This document shows, in pieces, positions 25,878 through 35,154 of a stretch of DNA of 64,000 nt. The stretch lies in NCBI GenBank assembly GCA_002009975.1, contig MTLP01000007.1, positions 62,001 to 126,000 of the forward strand. The letters are read 5' to 3'. The notes below the pieces were generated by a model. It saw only the letters and a program-made list of their open reading frames with translations, was not told where the DNA came from and made no database searches. Source of the DNA: Thermococcus sp. JdFR-02 (GTDB lineage Archaea; Methanobacteriota_B; Thermococci; Thermococcales; Thermococcaceae). Each line of letters begins with the position of its first letter. Position 1 is the first letter of the stretch. The position numbers and the translations under genes were made by a program.

Positions 25878-26632
25878 TGTATAACTTCTACGTGGAGAGA
25901 GATTCGATCCTGCACCGTTTAGATCCTCGGGTTAAAATAATTGCTTCAATTCTCGGAATAGCATCCATGATTCTTTTTAACAGCCCAACGATGCTTTTCC
26001 TACTTTTTGTAAGCATCTCCCTGAGCTTAGCATTTTTAGGAAAAATAACTTTTAGAGAACAGTTAAGAGTTTTAAAGCCACTCTTTCCTTTAATGATCAT
26101 AACCATTGCAATATGGCCCTTTATATTAGAACCAGCCAGCTTCGGACTTTTCATTGGCTTTGGATATGCTTTAAGGTTAGCCTCTATGGCAATGATAACC
26201 TTTGGACTCTTAATAACAACGTCTCAAAGGGAGCTTATTTTAGGATTTATAAAGCTAAAAATGCCCTATGAGATTGGTTTAACACTAACAATCGCTTTGA
26301 GATACATTCCTACTCTCTTTGGCTTAGCTCAAAAAATAACCGATGCACAAAAATCAAGGGGATTAGAATTGGAGAAAGGTAGCTTTCTCACCAGACTCAA
26401 AAATACAATCCCAATTTTGATCCCCTTAATAATTTCGGCAATTAAAACTGCTCATGAGCTAAGCATAGCCTTAGAGAGCAGAGCATTTGGAGCTAATAAA
26501 AGGAGAACTTTCCTCTACACGATAAAAATGAAATCAAGGGATTATTTTGCTCTGATTGTTGTGCTTTTCTTGTTTGGCTTAGCCCTTTATCTACGCTATC
26601 AGCTTAACATTGGCTACATTAAGCTTTATTAG
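25874..26632 (+). CDS. ECF transporter T component (EcfT/BioN-like)
   Basis: A 252-residue membrane protein with about five to six helices. The start DSILHRLDPRVKII is the usual EcfT/CbiQ opening. The cytoplasmic coupling motif reads AQKSRGLELEKG, and a second, Ala/Arg-containing helix follows (IALESRAFGANKRR). These grip the ECF ATPase and convert ATP hydrolysis into tilting of the S-component. GGAGG is 7 nt before the ATG, which overlaps the ATPase stop as ATGA. It converges on the next gene with a 4-nt overlap. Confidence 0.9.
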   Translation: MMYNFYVERDSILHRLDPRVKIIASILGIASMILFNSPTMLFLLFVSISLSLAFLGKITFREQLRVLKPLFPLMIITIAIWPFILEPASFGLFIGFGYALRLASMAMITFGLLITTSQRELILGFIKLKMPYEIGLTLTIALRYIPTLFGLAQKITDAQKSRGLELEKGSFLTRLKNTIPILIPLIISAIKTAHELSIALESRAFGANKRRTFLYTIKMKSRDYFALIVVLFLFGLALYLRYQLNIGYIKLY

Positions 26633-27282
26633 ACCATTATCAGCTTGACTTTTTTATCTATGGGAACGCTGTGCTCTCCAATGTTCTTTATAAACTTTGG
26701 TGGTGTCTTTAAGATGCTTATGTTCATTCTGTAATGTCCTCTATACCCCGAGGTTCTTAAAACGAGAAGATACTCAAAGAGTTCGGGCGTTAAGAATAAC
26801 CTCCTAAACTCAGCATTTAGATTTAGTTCGTTTATCTCCAAGGTATTGTGGGAAATGATCATGAACAACCCCTTTTTATCCACGATTTTTCTCAAGTCAA
26901 TCAGCTTTTCCTTAGCTATCCCCTCTAAAATTCCAAAGTTTGACACAAAGATGAATGAATCTTCTTCAACCAACTCTAAAGCAGAAATCAATTCATCCAA
27001 TGTATATATCTTCCCCAAGAAAATGTTATCATTAGTGGGGGAGAATTTTTCCAAAAGTTCGAAGGAAAAACCATTTGTCGGTTCCAAATGATATGCTGTC
27101 TTATTTGCATTTAGTGCATTTGAAAGGGAGGAATATTGCAAAACAGCATGAGAAATAGCATCTGTGGTTATTACACCAGCTATGCTGCTCTCTTCTATAA
27201 AACCAACTAAGGGGGAGATTTCTTCTATTAATGCAACCCCGCTCTCTTTTTTAGTAGTTGGTTTATAGAACATGACCCTCAA
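26629..27282 (-). CDS. Uncharacterised Thermococcales protein
   Basis: A 217-residue soluble protein with an alternating strand/helix pattern (GVALIEEIS, AGVITTDAIS, DNIFLGKIYTLDELISALEL, SFIFVSNFGILE, GLFMIISHNTLEI). This could be a RecA/KaiC-like fold without a P-loop, as in some DUF257 or DUF835 relatives, but no family is certain. No membrane segments or Cys clusters are seen. It is a single gene converging with the ECF genes, and the function is unknown. Confidence 0.7.
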   Translation of the reverse strand: MRVMFYKPTTKKESGVALIEEISPLVGFIEESSIAGVITTDAISHAVLQYSSLSNALNANKTAYHLEPTNGFSFELLEKFSPTNDNIFLGKIYTLDELISALELVEEDSFIFVSNFGILEGIAKEKLIDLRKIVDKKGLFMIISHNTLEINELNLNAEFRRLFLTPELFEYLLVLRTSGYRGHYRMNISILKTPPKFIKNIGEHSVPIDKKVKLIMV

Positions 27283-27335
27283 AAATTATCCTCTACTTTG
27301 GGATATTTATACTTTACCGAAAATAAAACTGAAAG

Positions 27336-27710
27336 TCAAAGGGCAGCTATTAAGGAAAGTCCAACGATTATACCCACGATTATCATTAGCACGAATGCTA
27401 CTACTATTGCAAAAAGCCAAGCAATCACTGCTTTTCCCCAGTTGGTATTGAAAACTGTTTTTACAACCCAAAGAAAAGCTATTAGTCCTATTAATCCTCC
27501 AATTACTGGAATTATATTACCCAATATCCCTGAAAGAAGCATGCCAACTAATGTTGCGATAAATGCTTTTCCAAAGCTTGCATCCTCGATTTTGGCGAAT
27601 CTTGCACCTATCCAGAGGAACACTGAATCTATTGCTATCATTACCAAAAATACGATAACTGCCATAGCACCTAAGGCACTCATCATTGCTCCAAACCCAT
27701 AGGGTGGCAT
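27336..27710 (-). CDS. Small integral membrane protein, unknown function
   Basis: A 124-residue protein with four hydrophobic segments and few charged residues. Glycine-rich helices (GMLLSGILGNIIPVIGGLIG) dominate. TAGGTGATGCT precedes the ATG. Upstream, an inverted repeat centred on a TATA sequence (27737-27757) lies at promoter distance, so the gene may be controlled by a repressor at its TATA box. No assigned family was recognised. Confidence 0.7.
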   Translation of the reverse strand: MPPYGFGAMMSALGAMAVIVFLVMIAIDSVFLWIGARFAKIEDASFGKAFIATLVGMLLSGILGNIIPVIGGLIGLIAFLWVVKTVFNTNWGKAVIAWLFAIVVAFVLMIIVGIIVGLSLIAAL

Positions 27711-27736
27711 AGCATCACCTAAGTTCTCTCATATTT

Positions 27737-27757
27737 GCAAAGGCTATATAGCTTTGC
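27737..27757. promoter_or_regulatory. Inverted repeat enclosing a TATA box
   Basis: GCAAAG (27737-27742) and CTTTGC (27752-27757) flank GCTATATAG. The arrangement places a dyad operator over the likely TATA box of the minus-strand membrane-protein gene, within the 105-nt divergent gap shared with the PfkB kinase gene. Confidence 0.5.
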
Positions 27758-27815
27758 CCTATGTGACAAAGGATAAAACTAATAAATGCTCCTTCACAAC
27801 TTTTGGAGGGCTTAA

Positions 27816-28640
27816 ATGGAATTGGTGGTTATAGGGCATGTTTCAATTGATCACATTAGGTTTCCAAAGAAAGAGGAAATACTTTTACCGGGAGGAGCAG
27901 CGGCAGCTGTTGCAACTTCTGCAGCTTTGAGCGGTGCAAAGGTTGGCTTAGTAACTAAAGTTGGAAGAGATTTCCCAGAGGAATGGATGGAGAAGCTAAG
28001 AACTGTTTTAGATATAAAAGGGATTCACATTCTCGAGGGAAAAACGATTAACATTTACATGATTTATCACGAAGATGGCACGGTTGATGCTCCAGTTGAT
28101 ATGGGTGTGGCTCAAAAGATGGGGGAAACAGAGATCCCAGAGGAATATTTGAATGCAAAGATGTTTCATATTGCCCCAATTCCACCAGAAGAGCAATTAA
28201 AATTAGTTAAGCGTTTAAAGGGGAAAAGAATAAGCATCGATTTTAATCCAACTTATATGGAAGATTACAAAACTAAAAAAGAGCTTCTGAGAGAAATAAT
28301 ATCAAAAGTTGAAGTTGCTTTCCCAAATGAGAGGGAAGCTTTGACAATAACTGGAAAGCGAAACTTAGAAGATGCGGCAAGAGAACTTCACAAGTGGGGA
28401 GCTAAGCTTATCATAATAACTCGTGGAGAAAAAGGAGTTCTCGTTTATGATGGGGAAAAGTTTGAGCACTTCAATTCCTTGCCTATAGATGAGATAGTTG
28501 ATCCAACTGGAGCTGGGGATGCATTTGCGGGTGGATTTTTAGCATATTACGTTAAAAATAAGCCATTAAAGGAATGCATAACTCAGGGGCTTTTTAGAGC
28601 TAAAGAAGTCTTGAGGAAATGGGGAAGCTGGAGCGTTTAG
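27816..28640 (+). CDS. PfkB-family carbohydrate/nucleoside kinase
   Basis: A 274-residue kinase of the ribokinase superfamily. The N-terminal signature LLPGGAAAAVATSAALSGAK, the catalytic motif DPTGAGDAFAGGFLAY (Asp is the base) and the nucleotide segment FPNEREALTITG are present. It should phosphorylate a sugar, sugar acid or nucleoside; the substrate cannot be read from sequence. Archaeal members include 2-keto-3-deoxygluconate, nucleoside and inositol kinases. CTTTTGGAGGGC precedes the ATG. It is a single-gene unit. Confidence 0.85.
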   Translation: MELVVIGHVSIDHIRFPKKEEILLPGGAAAAVATSAALSGAKVGLVTKVGRDFPEEWMEKLRTVLDIKGIHILEGKTINIYMIYHEDGTVDAPVDMGVAQKMGETEIPEEYLNAKMFHIAPIPPEEQLKLVKRLKGKRISIDFNPTYMEDYKTKKELLREIISKVEVAFPNEREALTITGKRNLEDAARELHKWGAKLIIITRGEKGVLVYDGEKFEHFNSLPIDEIVDPTGAGDAFAGGFLAYYVKNKPLKECITQGLFRAKEVLRKWGSWSV

Positions 28641-28737
28641 CTTTTCTCTATTTTTACGCTAAGGAAAATTTGAAAGTTGCTCGTTTAGAAGAATGTAACA
28701 AAAAAGCTTTTAAAATTCGCCTTCAGATGTTCTAAAC

Positions 28738-29523
28738 ATGTCCGTAATTGATTCAATCAGAGAATTTTTGTGGGAATACTTCATAAGACCCATGTACACG
28801 AGAGAAGGTTATAATGCTTACAATACTCTTGTCTATGGCTTCCTCTTAGGTGTTGGCATAATCTACTCCTATAAAATTGTTGAAAGGCTTAAAATTAAAA
28901 TCGATGAAAGGCTCATCTATTCGGTTGCTCCTATGATAGTTTTTGGCTCAACAACGAGGGCTTTGGTTGATGCTGGAGTTTTGCCCAAAAATCCTCTAAT
29001 TTTAACTCCCGGAATATTTTTCACAGCATTTTTCCTAATACTCCCTGCTTTAGTCATCGATTCAAAAACAAAGAAATATCCCAAAATAACGGTTGCTTGG
29101 GGTTCCTTGCTAAGTCTAATAGCTCTTTATTTATTTGTAACCAATGTTGAATATCCAAAAGCCCTTTATCTGACAATAATATACACTCTAATCTTTTCAA
29201 TTCCCTTACTTCCATTCTACAAGAAAATTGATAGGATATTTTTCTATGCTCTCTTAGCTCACATGCTCGATATTGCTTCGACTTTGGTTGCAATTGTTTA
29301 TCTTGGCTACTATGAAGTGCATTGGATTGAAGGCTGGCTTTCAAAAACTTTTGACCCTTTTGTCCTCTATCCTTGGAAATTGTTCATCTTGGCAGTTATT
29401 TATTATGGCTTAAAGTATTTAGTACCTAATGAAGAAGAGAGGAGATTTTGGTACGTTGCAGTGTTTATCTTGGGCTTTGCTCCCGGAGTTAGAGATACCG
29501 TGCAAATGGTTTTAATGGGTTGA
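28738..29523 (+). CDS. DUF63 integral membrane protein
   Basis: A 261-residue protein with seven to eight hydrophobic segments. The conserved stretches YNAYNTLVYG near residue 25, FGSTTRALVDAG near 62-73 and LAHMLDIASTLVA near 170 match the archaeal DUF63 family of unknown function. A TATA-like TTTTAAAAT lies about 25-30 nt before the ATG, so it is likely leaderless. Its end overlaps the convergent helicase gene by 12 nt. Confidence 0.82.
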   Translation: MSVIDSIREFLWEYFIRPMYTREGYNAYNTLVYGFLLGVGIIYSYKIVERLKIKIDERLIYSVAPMIVFGSTTRALVDAGVLPKNPLILTPGIFFTAFFLILPALVIDSKTKKYPKITVAWGSLLSLIALYLFVTNVEYPKALYLTIIYTLIFSIPLLPFYKKIDRIFFYALLAHMLDIASTLVAIVYLGYYEVHWIEGWLSKTFDPFVLYPWKLFILAVIYYGLKYLVPNEEERRFWYVAVFILGFAPGVRDTVQMVLMG

Positions 29524-32025
29524 GTTTTTAATTCTTCTTCCCTCTTCAAGCTCCCTCTTCAAAATCTTGGCGTTTTCTTCAACATCTCTTAATCTAAAGA
29601 CCTTTGCAATTCTCTCTATAGCTTCAAGCTTCCTTATTATCCCATCAAGCCAAGTGAAAACGTCTCCGGGATAGAGGATTAAAGAATACTGCCTTCTAAA
29701 GTACTCGGCAATTTGTGTTGGATGTTTGCCATTCCTTCTAAGCTCAATTATGAGTTTGCTCACTCTTTCCATTGCATATTCTGTGCATTCTTTTTCTTCA
29801 CACATGAAAAAGTCCTGATAAATTAGGAAAAGCTTATCTTGAATGTTTGCACTAACTTCTGGCAAAACTTTATCCAGCTCATCTAAAATTGAGGCAAAGC
29901 TTGGTGAGAAGATATTACTCGAGAGCTTCCCCCTAACGGCACTCTCTAATTCTCTCTGCAAAACACCTGTTAAGAAAACGTTTTCAAATGGCAACAGTTT
30001 TATGGCTATCTCCTCAACCTTCCTCTTTCTTAGGTTCTCTCTAATAAACTGGGCTTCATTTGGGAGTAAAAAGCTCATAGACACAGCTCTTCCATAGGGA
30101 GTGACATTAATTAGCTTTCCTCTTAAACGAACGAAATCGAATTCCTCAAGCTTCTTCAAAACTGCTTCAGCGTTTTGGTTTGCACCTAGGCATTTGCTCT
30201 GCAGTTCTTCCACATCATCTAAGTGAGAGAACAAACAGCTATGGGCTAAAACTTGGTCTTGCTCAAGCTCATCACTCCATTCCACAATAACAGGCTCAAT
30301 TGGTGAACTTAATAGTTTAAAGGCTATTTCATCTTCACTTTGCTCCATTTGAGCCGAATATTTCTTACCTGGCTCAACTATGAGGTAAACTTTCCCTTTC
30401 TCATGAAATGTAGGCCTTCCAGCTCTTCCAAGCATTTGGTAGAACTCTCTAACGCTAAGCCACTTATTTCCCATTGCCAAGCTTTCAAAGATGACTTGAG
30501 ACGCAGGAAAATCAACACCAGCTCCTAAAGCTGCTGTAGTTACTACCACATCAAGCATTTGAGCTTGAAACTCCATTTCAGTTATCTTTCTTTGTGCGTA
30601 AGGTAAACCGCTGTGGTATGGCTTAGCTTTAAGTCCTCTACTTGTCAAAAAGGCTGAAAGCTCATGACAACGCTTCCTTGAAAAAGTGAAAACAATACTT
30701 TGTCCTTTAAACCCTTGAGGTGATTTCCTAAGGCTTTCCGCTTTACAAAGCTCCGCTATATAACGCCATTTATCGCTCTCGTTTCTTGCAATAATTATAT
30801 GCCTCTCTAAAGCTACAGGTCTTTCATCGTAGGGGACTAACTTAAGGTTAAGCTCTTTTGCAAGATCTTGAGGGTTTCCAATCGTTGCACTTAAGCCTAT
30901 GAACTGGGCTCTCGGATAGAGTTTTCTCAATCTTGCGATTAATCCATCTAAGCGAGGTCCCCTCTCTTCGTCATCAACCATATGAATTTCATCAATAACT
31001 ATTGTTCCAATTTTTCCCAATTTTCGCCCAGCCCTTAAAAGGAAATCAACACCTTCGTAAGTTCCAACGATTATTTCAGCATCTATTCCAGTATCAACAA
31101 CTACAAGCTCATCTCTCGTCTTAATTCTGCTCATCCCAACTCTAATGGCAACTCTTAATCCAAGCTTGCTATAGCGACGCTTAAAGTCTTCATACTTTTG
31201 ATTAGCTAAAGCAACAAGAGGAACTAAAAAGAGCATTTTTTCTCCTTTTAAAGCTCTTGGAATTCCTGCTAATTCACCAATGAGGGTTTTTCCACTTGCC
31301 GTTGCAGAGACTATTAAAAGGTTCTCCCCATCTAAAAGCCCATTTTGGATTGCTAAACTTTGAACTGGTAAAAGCTCATTGATTCCTTCTTCTTTCAAAA
31401 CCTCTTTAAATTTCTCTGGAATGTTGATTTCATCAATGCTGAGTCTTTTAATTTTCAAGCGCTTTGGCTTAAGCTCATCCCATTTTGTTATTTCTGGATT
31501 TTTTATGGGGTCAAAGCGGGGATCAAAAACGGCCAAAACTTTATCTAAATCTTTAAATCGGTTCAAAAGTTTTTTTGCTTGGTCAAACATTGCTATGCTT
31601 CTAAATCTAAAGCGGAGCTCATTTTTTAGCTCTTCCTCAGCACAGCTTTGGCAGATATATTCTCTATGAAACCTTATTTTATTCCCTTCTGTTAGGACTG
31701 TGATATGACCATTTAAGAGGCAAAACCTGCAAAGATTCGCCTTCTCAACTTGCTTATTTTGGAGTCTCTCTTTAAAATAGCGCTCTATTTCATCATCAAC
31801 TTCCACTAAAACAATTCTCGCTTTTTTTAAAGCCTTTTCAATCTCCTTTGGATTTTTATACTCACTCTTCTCAAGAACTTTAAATAACCTATTCTCTCGC
31901 ATTATAAAGCGATAAATCTTATCTGCTTTTAACTTTTGCATTTGAGACAGCTTTTCAGGTTCTTTTTCAATGTAATACGCTTCAAGTTCATTTTTCTTTC
32001 TGCCCTTTCTCACCACAAAAAGCAT
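29512..32025 (-). CDS. Ski2-like DEAD/DEAH helicase (ASH-Ski2 type)
   Basis: An 837-residue helicase. An N-terminal DUF5814-like domain (about 1-140) ends in a zinc-finger-like CRFC...CQSC. The helicase core follows: SATASGKT (motif I), DEIH (II), SATIGN (III), TAALGAGVDFPA (V) and QMLGRAGRP (VI), then a C-terminal helical region with four further Cys/acidic residues (FMCEEKECTEY). This layout fits the archaeal ASH-Ski2 group, known in Thermococcales to work with the RNA-decay enzyme aRNase J. GGTGAG is 4 nt before the ATG at 32025. A DNA-repair Hel308 role is less likely because of the N-terminal domain. Confidence 0.82.
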   Translation of the reverse strand: MLFVVRKGRKKNELEAYYIEKEPEKLSQMQKLKADKIYRFIMRENRLFKVLEKSEYKNPKEIEKALKKARIVLVEVDDEIERYFKERLQNKQVEKANLCRFCLLNGHITVLTEGNKIRFHREYICQSCAEEELKNELRFRFRSIAMFDQAKKLLNRFKDLDKVLAVFDPRFDPIKNPEITKWDELKPKRLKIKRLSIDEINIPEKFKEVLKEEGINELLPVQSLAIQNGLLDGENLLIVSATASGKTLIGELAGIPRALKGEKMLFLVPLVALANQKYEDFKRRYSKLGLRVAIRVGMSRIKTRDELVVVDTGIDAEIIVGTYEGVDFLLRAGRKLGKIGTIVIDEIHMVDDEERGPRLDGLIARLRKLYPRAQFIGLSATIGNPQDLAKELNLKLVPYDERPVALERHIIIARNESDKWRYIAELCKAESLRKSPQGFKGQSIVFTFSRKRCHELSAFLTSRGLKAKPYHSGLPYAQRKITEMEFQAQMLDVVVTTAALGAGVDFPASQVIFESLAMGNKWLSVREFYQMLGRAGRPTFHEKGKVYLIVEPGKKYSAQMEQSEDEIAFKLLSSPIEPVIVEWSDELEQDQVLAHSCLFSHLDDVEELQSKCLGANQNAEAVLKKLEEFDFVRLRGKLINVTPYGRAVSMSFLLPNEAQFIRENLRKRKVEEIAIKLLPFENVFLTGVLQRELESAVRGKLSSNIFSPSFASILDELDKVLPEVSANIQDKLFLIYQDFFMCEEKECTEYAMERVSKLIIELRRNGKHPTQIAEYFRRQYSLILYPGDVFTWLDGIIRKLEAIERIAKVFRLRDVEENAKILKRELEEGRRIKNSTH

Positions 32026-32077
32026 TTCTCTCACCGCTGAAAAGCTCGCAAGTTTGGTTTATAAGCTTTTAAGTTGA

Positions 32078-32569
32078 TCATCTACGGCGAGGACTTTTTC
32101 TCTTTTCAAAAGTTACCCCGTTCTCTTTGATTGTATCGAGGATCACGGTAACCTTATACTTTTTTAAATTCGCCTTTAATACGGTGTTCATTAGATATTC
32201 AACGAACTTATTAAGCTCACTCATATCTTTGAAGTTTGCCCTTATCATTATCGGGAACTCTCCAGTTTTTCTGTAAATTCCTAAAACATTTTCAAGTCTT
32301 CCAATTGCGTAAAGCTGTGTATTAACATGGGGACCATCCCTAATGACCTCTATTTCTATAATCGCTTGAATAAATTCGTTAAGAAAAGTCGGTTCGACTA
32401 CTGCAGTGTAACCTTTAATTGCTCCCAATTTTTCAAGCTTATCAATCCTGTTTTTTATGCTTGCGGGACTTAATCCCAATTTAAAACCTAACTCAGTTAG
32501 AGTTATTTTTCCATTTTTTCTAAGTTCTCTTAAAATAGCCTCATCCTTTTCATCGAATGCCATTTTCAT
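32078..32569 (-). CDS. Lrp/AsnC-family transcriptional regulator
   Basis: A 163-residue regulator with an N-terminal winged helix (DEAILRELRKNGKITLTELGFKLGLSPASIKNRIDKL) and a C-terminal RAM effector domain (GRLENVLGIYRKTGEFPIMIRA). Such proteins bind DNA as dimers or octamers and sense amino acids. The start is either ATG 32569 or 32563. It is 34 nt downstream of upp in the same direction and may be cotranscribed with it; the target genes are unknown. Confidence 0.9.
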   Translation of the reverse strand: MKMAFDEKDEAILRELRKNGKITLTELGFKLGLSPASIKNRIDKLEKLGAIKGYTAVVEPTFLNEFIQAIIEIEVIRDGPHVNTQLYAIGRLENVLGIYRKTGEFPIMIRANFKDMSELNKFVEYLMNTVLKANLKKYKVTVILDTIKENGVTFEKRKSPRRR

Positions 32570-32603
32570 CAAAGAAAAAATTAGAGGTTAGAGGTTAATA
32601 AGT

Positions 32604-33302
32604 TTATTCAATTGTGTGTAGTTGAGGTAGAGTTGAAACTTTTATTGGTTCTCCAAATGCTCTATCTCCTGCATCTCCTAAACCTGGTAAGATATATCCT
32701 TTGGCATTTAACTCTCTGTCAATCTTTGTTACAAACACTTCAACCTCTGGAAACTCTTTTTTAATTCTTTCAATTCCTTCTGGTGCTGCTAGGACTCCTA
32801 AAACTATTATCCTCTTTGGAGTTCCGTATTTTTTAACCTCTTGTATCACTTTGATTAAAGTTGAGCCTGTTGCAATCATTGGATCTGCAACAATCACCGT
32901 ATCCTCTGGTCTTATATGTGGAATCTTGACATATTTCATCTCTATTTCAAATTTTGGTGGCTTTCCTCTGGAAGCTGAGATAATTCCTACCCTTGCATGC
33001 TCCAAAACTTTAATTAGCCCTTCCATTAAAGGAATTGCTGCTCTAAGGACGGTTATGATGACAACGTTTTTCCTATCTTTGGCAATAACTCCCTCCGTTT
33101 CTTCCAGTGGTGTTTCAACTTTAATTTTCTCAAACTCCATAGTTTTTGTTAGCTCATAACCCATGTATCTTCCAAGCTTAACTAATCCTTTCCTAAATGC
33201 TATACTGTCTGTGTTTTTGTCTCTAAGCTCTGTTAAAACTTCCATCAAAAATGGGGAATCCTCAAAGGAATATACACCTTTCCAACGCTTATCTTTCCTC
33301 AT
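32604..33302 (-). CDS. upp: Uracil phosphoribosyltransferase
   Basis: A 232-residue enzyme converting uracil and PRPP to UMP. The PRPP-binding loop [14 protein letters not shown] and the uracil-binding C-terminal [11 protein letters not shown] are present, along with the [11 protein letters not shown] flexible-loop motif. GAGGTGAGG is a good ribosome-binding site for ATG 33302, so a GTG 9 nt upstream is not used. The uracil permease gene lies 5 nt upstream in the same direction, forming a pyrimidine-salvage operon. Confidence 0.95.
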   Translation of the reverse strand: MRKDKRWKGVYSFEDSPFLMEVLTELRDKNTDSIAFRKGLVKLGRYMGYELTKTMEFEKIKVETPLEETEGVIAKDRKNVVIITVLRAAIPLMEGLIKVLEHARVGIISASRGKPPKFEIEMKYVKIPHIRPEDTVIVADPMIATGSTLIKVIQEVKKYGTPKRIIVLGVLAAPEGIERIKKEFPEVEVFVTKIDRELNAKGYILPGLGDAGDRAFGEPIKVSTLPQLHTIE

Positions 33303-33307
33303 TTCCC

Positions 33308-34591
33308 TCACCTCAAGAGTTGATCTAAAATTATAGCGGTCAAAGCTCCAACAGCCATTCCAGATTCTAAAATGCTCCCAATTATTTTAGGAAAATGCTC
33401 TAAAAACTCTGATGGAAGTTGTGGAGAGCCTAAACCAACTATTAAAGCACTTGCAATTATCAGCATGTTCCTATCGTTAAGCTCTACTTTTTCCTTTATT
33501 AGCCTAAGCCCTGTAACGCTTATCATTCCATAAAGTGCTATAGTTAAGCCGCCCAAGACTGGAGCTGGAATTGAAGCCAATATCCCAGAGAATTTTGGAA
33601 TTAGTGAGAACAGGATTAAGATTACTCCGCCTATTTGAACAACTTGTCTGCTTGCAACTTTTGTTAGAGCTACTAGTCCTATGTTTTCTGAGTAGCTTGT
33701 CGTTCCACATGCTCCCAAAAGTCCTGCAATTGAACATGCCAAACCTTCACTCATTATTCCCCTGTTTATGTTTGTGTTCGTTATCTTTGCTTCACTTATT
33801 GCCGAAATAGCATGATAATCACCAACACTCTCGATTATACTCACCATAAAGGCAAATAGGAGTGTAATTATTGCTGTAATTTCAAAGATTGGCACTCCCC
33901 ATGGCAAGGGCTTTGGAATGCTAAATGCTGGCAATTCTTTAACTAAGCTTAAGTCTACCATACCAAGGACTAAGCTAATGAGATAACCAACGAAAGCTCC
34001 AACAATTACGGGCATAGCCCTTAATGAGCCTTTACCCTTTAGAGCTACGTATATTGTGGTTGCAAATGTTGTCAAAGCTATAAATGAAGCCTTTGGAATT
34101 GAAGCTCCAGAAGGATCAGCAAAAAAGTTGAAGGTGTATTTCACGGCTACATGGGCTAAGCTAAAGCCTATGAGCATTATTGTAACTCCTGTAACTAGTG
34201 GGGAGAATAGCTTTTTAACTTTCCCCACAATTCCAAATCCTCCAATCAAAGCTTCAAAGATTCCGCCAGCAATTAGAGCGCCTTCAACCGCTGCCAACCC
34301 TAAGCCTTTGCCAATGCTTATTAACCCTGGAATAAATGCAAAACTCGATCCTTGAACTATTGGATATCTCGACCCTATGGTGGTTTGCAAAAGCGTCGCT
34401 ATTCCCATTGCTAAAAGTACCACTTGAATCATAAGAGCTATATCGCTACTTTTAAGTCCTATCGCTGTTCCGACTACCAAAGGAACAGTTACTGTTGCTC
34501 CGAACATTGCAAGAACATGTTGAAGACCAAGAAGAACGGCTTTTTTATATTCAACTTTGTCCTCGATTCCAAATCTTATTCCATCGCTCAT
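33308..34591 (-). CDS. Uracil/xanthine permease (NCS2 family)
   Basis: A transporter of about 427 residues with 12-14 helices. The N-terminal [20 protein letters not shown] and the [10 protein letters not shown] substrate helix are typical of UraA/PyrP proteins, and [13 protein letters not shown] is the second substrate-site motif. The ATG at 34591 is chosen because it opens the conserved N-terminus; an upstream ATG at 34675 would overlap the cupin gene and adds an unrelated 28 residues. It takes up uracil for Upp, encoded directly downstream. Confidence 0.92.
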   Translation of the reverse strand: MSDGIRFGIEDKVEYKKAVLLGLQHVLAMFGATVTVPLVVGTAIGLKSSDIALMIQVVLLAMGIATLLQTTIGSRYPIVQGSSFAFIPGLISIGKGLGLAAVEGALIAGGIFEALIGGFGIVGKVKKLFSPLVTGVTIMLIGFSLAHVAVKYTFNFFADPSGASIPKASFIALTTFATTIYVALKGKGSLRAMPVIVGAFVGYLISLVLGMVDLSLVKELPAFSIPKPLPWGVPIFEITAIITLLFAFMVSIIESVGDYHAISAISEAKITNTNINRGIMSEGLACSIAGLLGACGTTSYSENIGLVALTKVASRQVVQIGGVILILFSLIPKFSGILASIPAPVLGGLTIALYGMISVTGLRLIKEKVELNDRNMLIIASALIVGLGSPQLPSEFLEHFPKIIGSILESGMAVGALTAIILDQLLR

Positions 34592-34664
34592 TAAAAGCCC
34601 GCTCAAGCTGTGAGAAATTTTGCTTAAAAAGTTTTCGGAAAAGGTAAAAATTAACAAAGATATG

Positions 34665-35036
34665 TTAATCTCCAACTTCTGATGGAGGAATGTTATCTTC
34701 CCTTATTGGAATTAAGCAAAGAAATTCGAAGGTCTCTGAATCTTCATTTACAAATTGATGAAGTTCATTAGGCTTTATGAATGCGAAACTCCCAGGAACG
34801 AGCTTTATCTTTTTTCTTCCATCGGTTAAGTATCCTTCACCTTTAATCACGAATACCTCATGCTCCCATTCGTGTTGGTGTAGGGGGCTATGACCGCCTT
34901 TTCTAATAACAAAATAACGCATAGCAAAGGTTTTAGCACCAATTTTTGGAGCTATGAGCCACCTGATTGTTGTATTTTTGACGCCTTCCATTTCAACTTC
35001 TTTCTCTTCAATATCTTTGTAGTGGGACACAAACAT
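34665..35036 (-). CDS. Single-domain cupin protein
   Basis: A 123-residue beta-barrel protein. The first cupin motif reads HSPLHQHEWEHEVFVIKGEG, with H-x-H plus E and H metal ligands, and the second motif is PNELHQF with a final His. Members are metal-binding and range from isomerases to dioxygenases and storage proteins. The product is cytoplasmic, and its substrate cannot be deduced. It sits 73 nt upstream of the uracil permease start. Confidence 0.85.
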   Translation of the reverse strand: MFVSHYKDIEEKEVEMEGVKNTTIRWLIAPKIGAKTFAMRYFVIRKGGHSPLHQHEWEHEVFVIKGEGYLTDGRKKIKLVPGSFAFIKPNELHQFVNEDSETFEFLCLIPIREDNIPPSEVGD

Positions 35037-35154
35037 AATATCACCATAAAGAATAGCCTTTAATACTTTTTAAAATTTCTAAAGTGAAGTTTGGCTTTCG
35101 CTCCATAACAGCTTTAAAAAATGAAGAACAATAGTTTTTCTTAGGTGGAGCTTA

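Noticed and set aside
34592-34675. Longer start for the uracil permease (ATG 34675)
   Set aside because: It would overlap the cupin gene, cover the likely TATA element and add residues not typical of the family.
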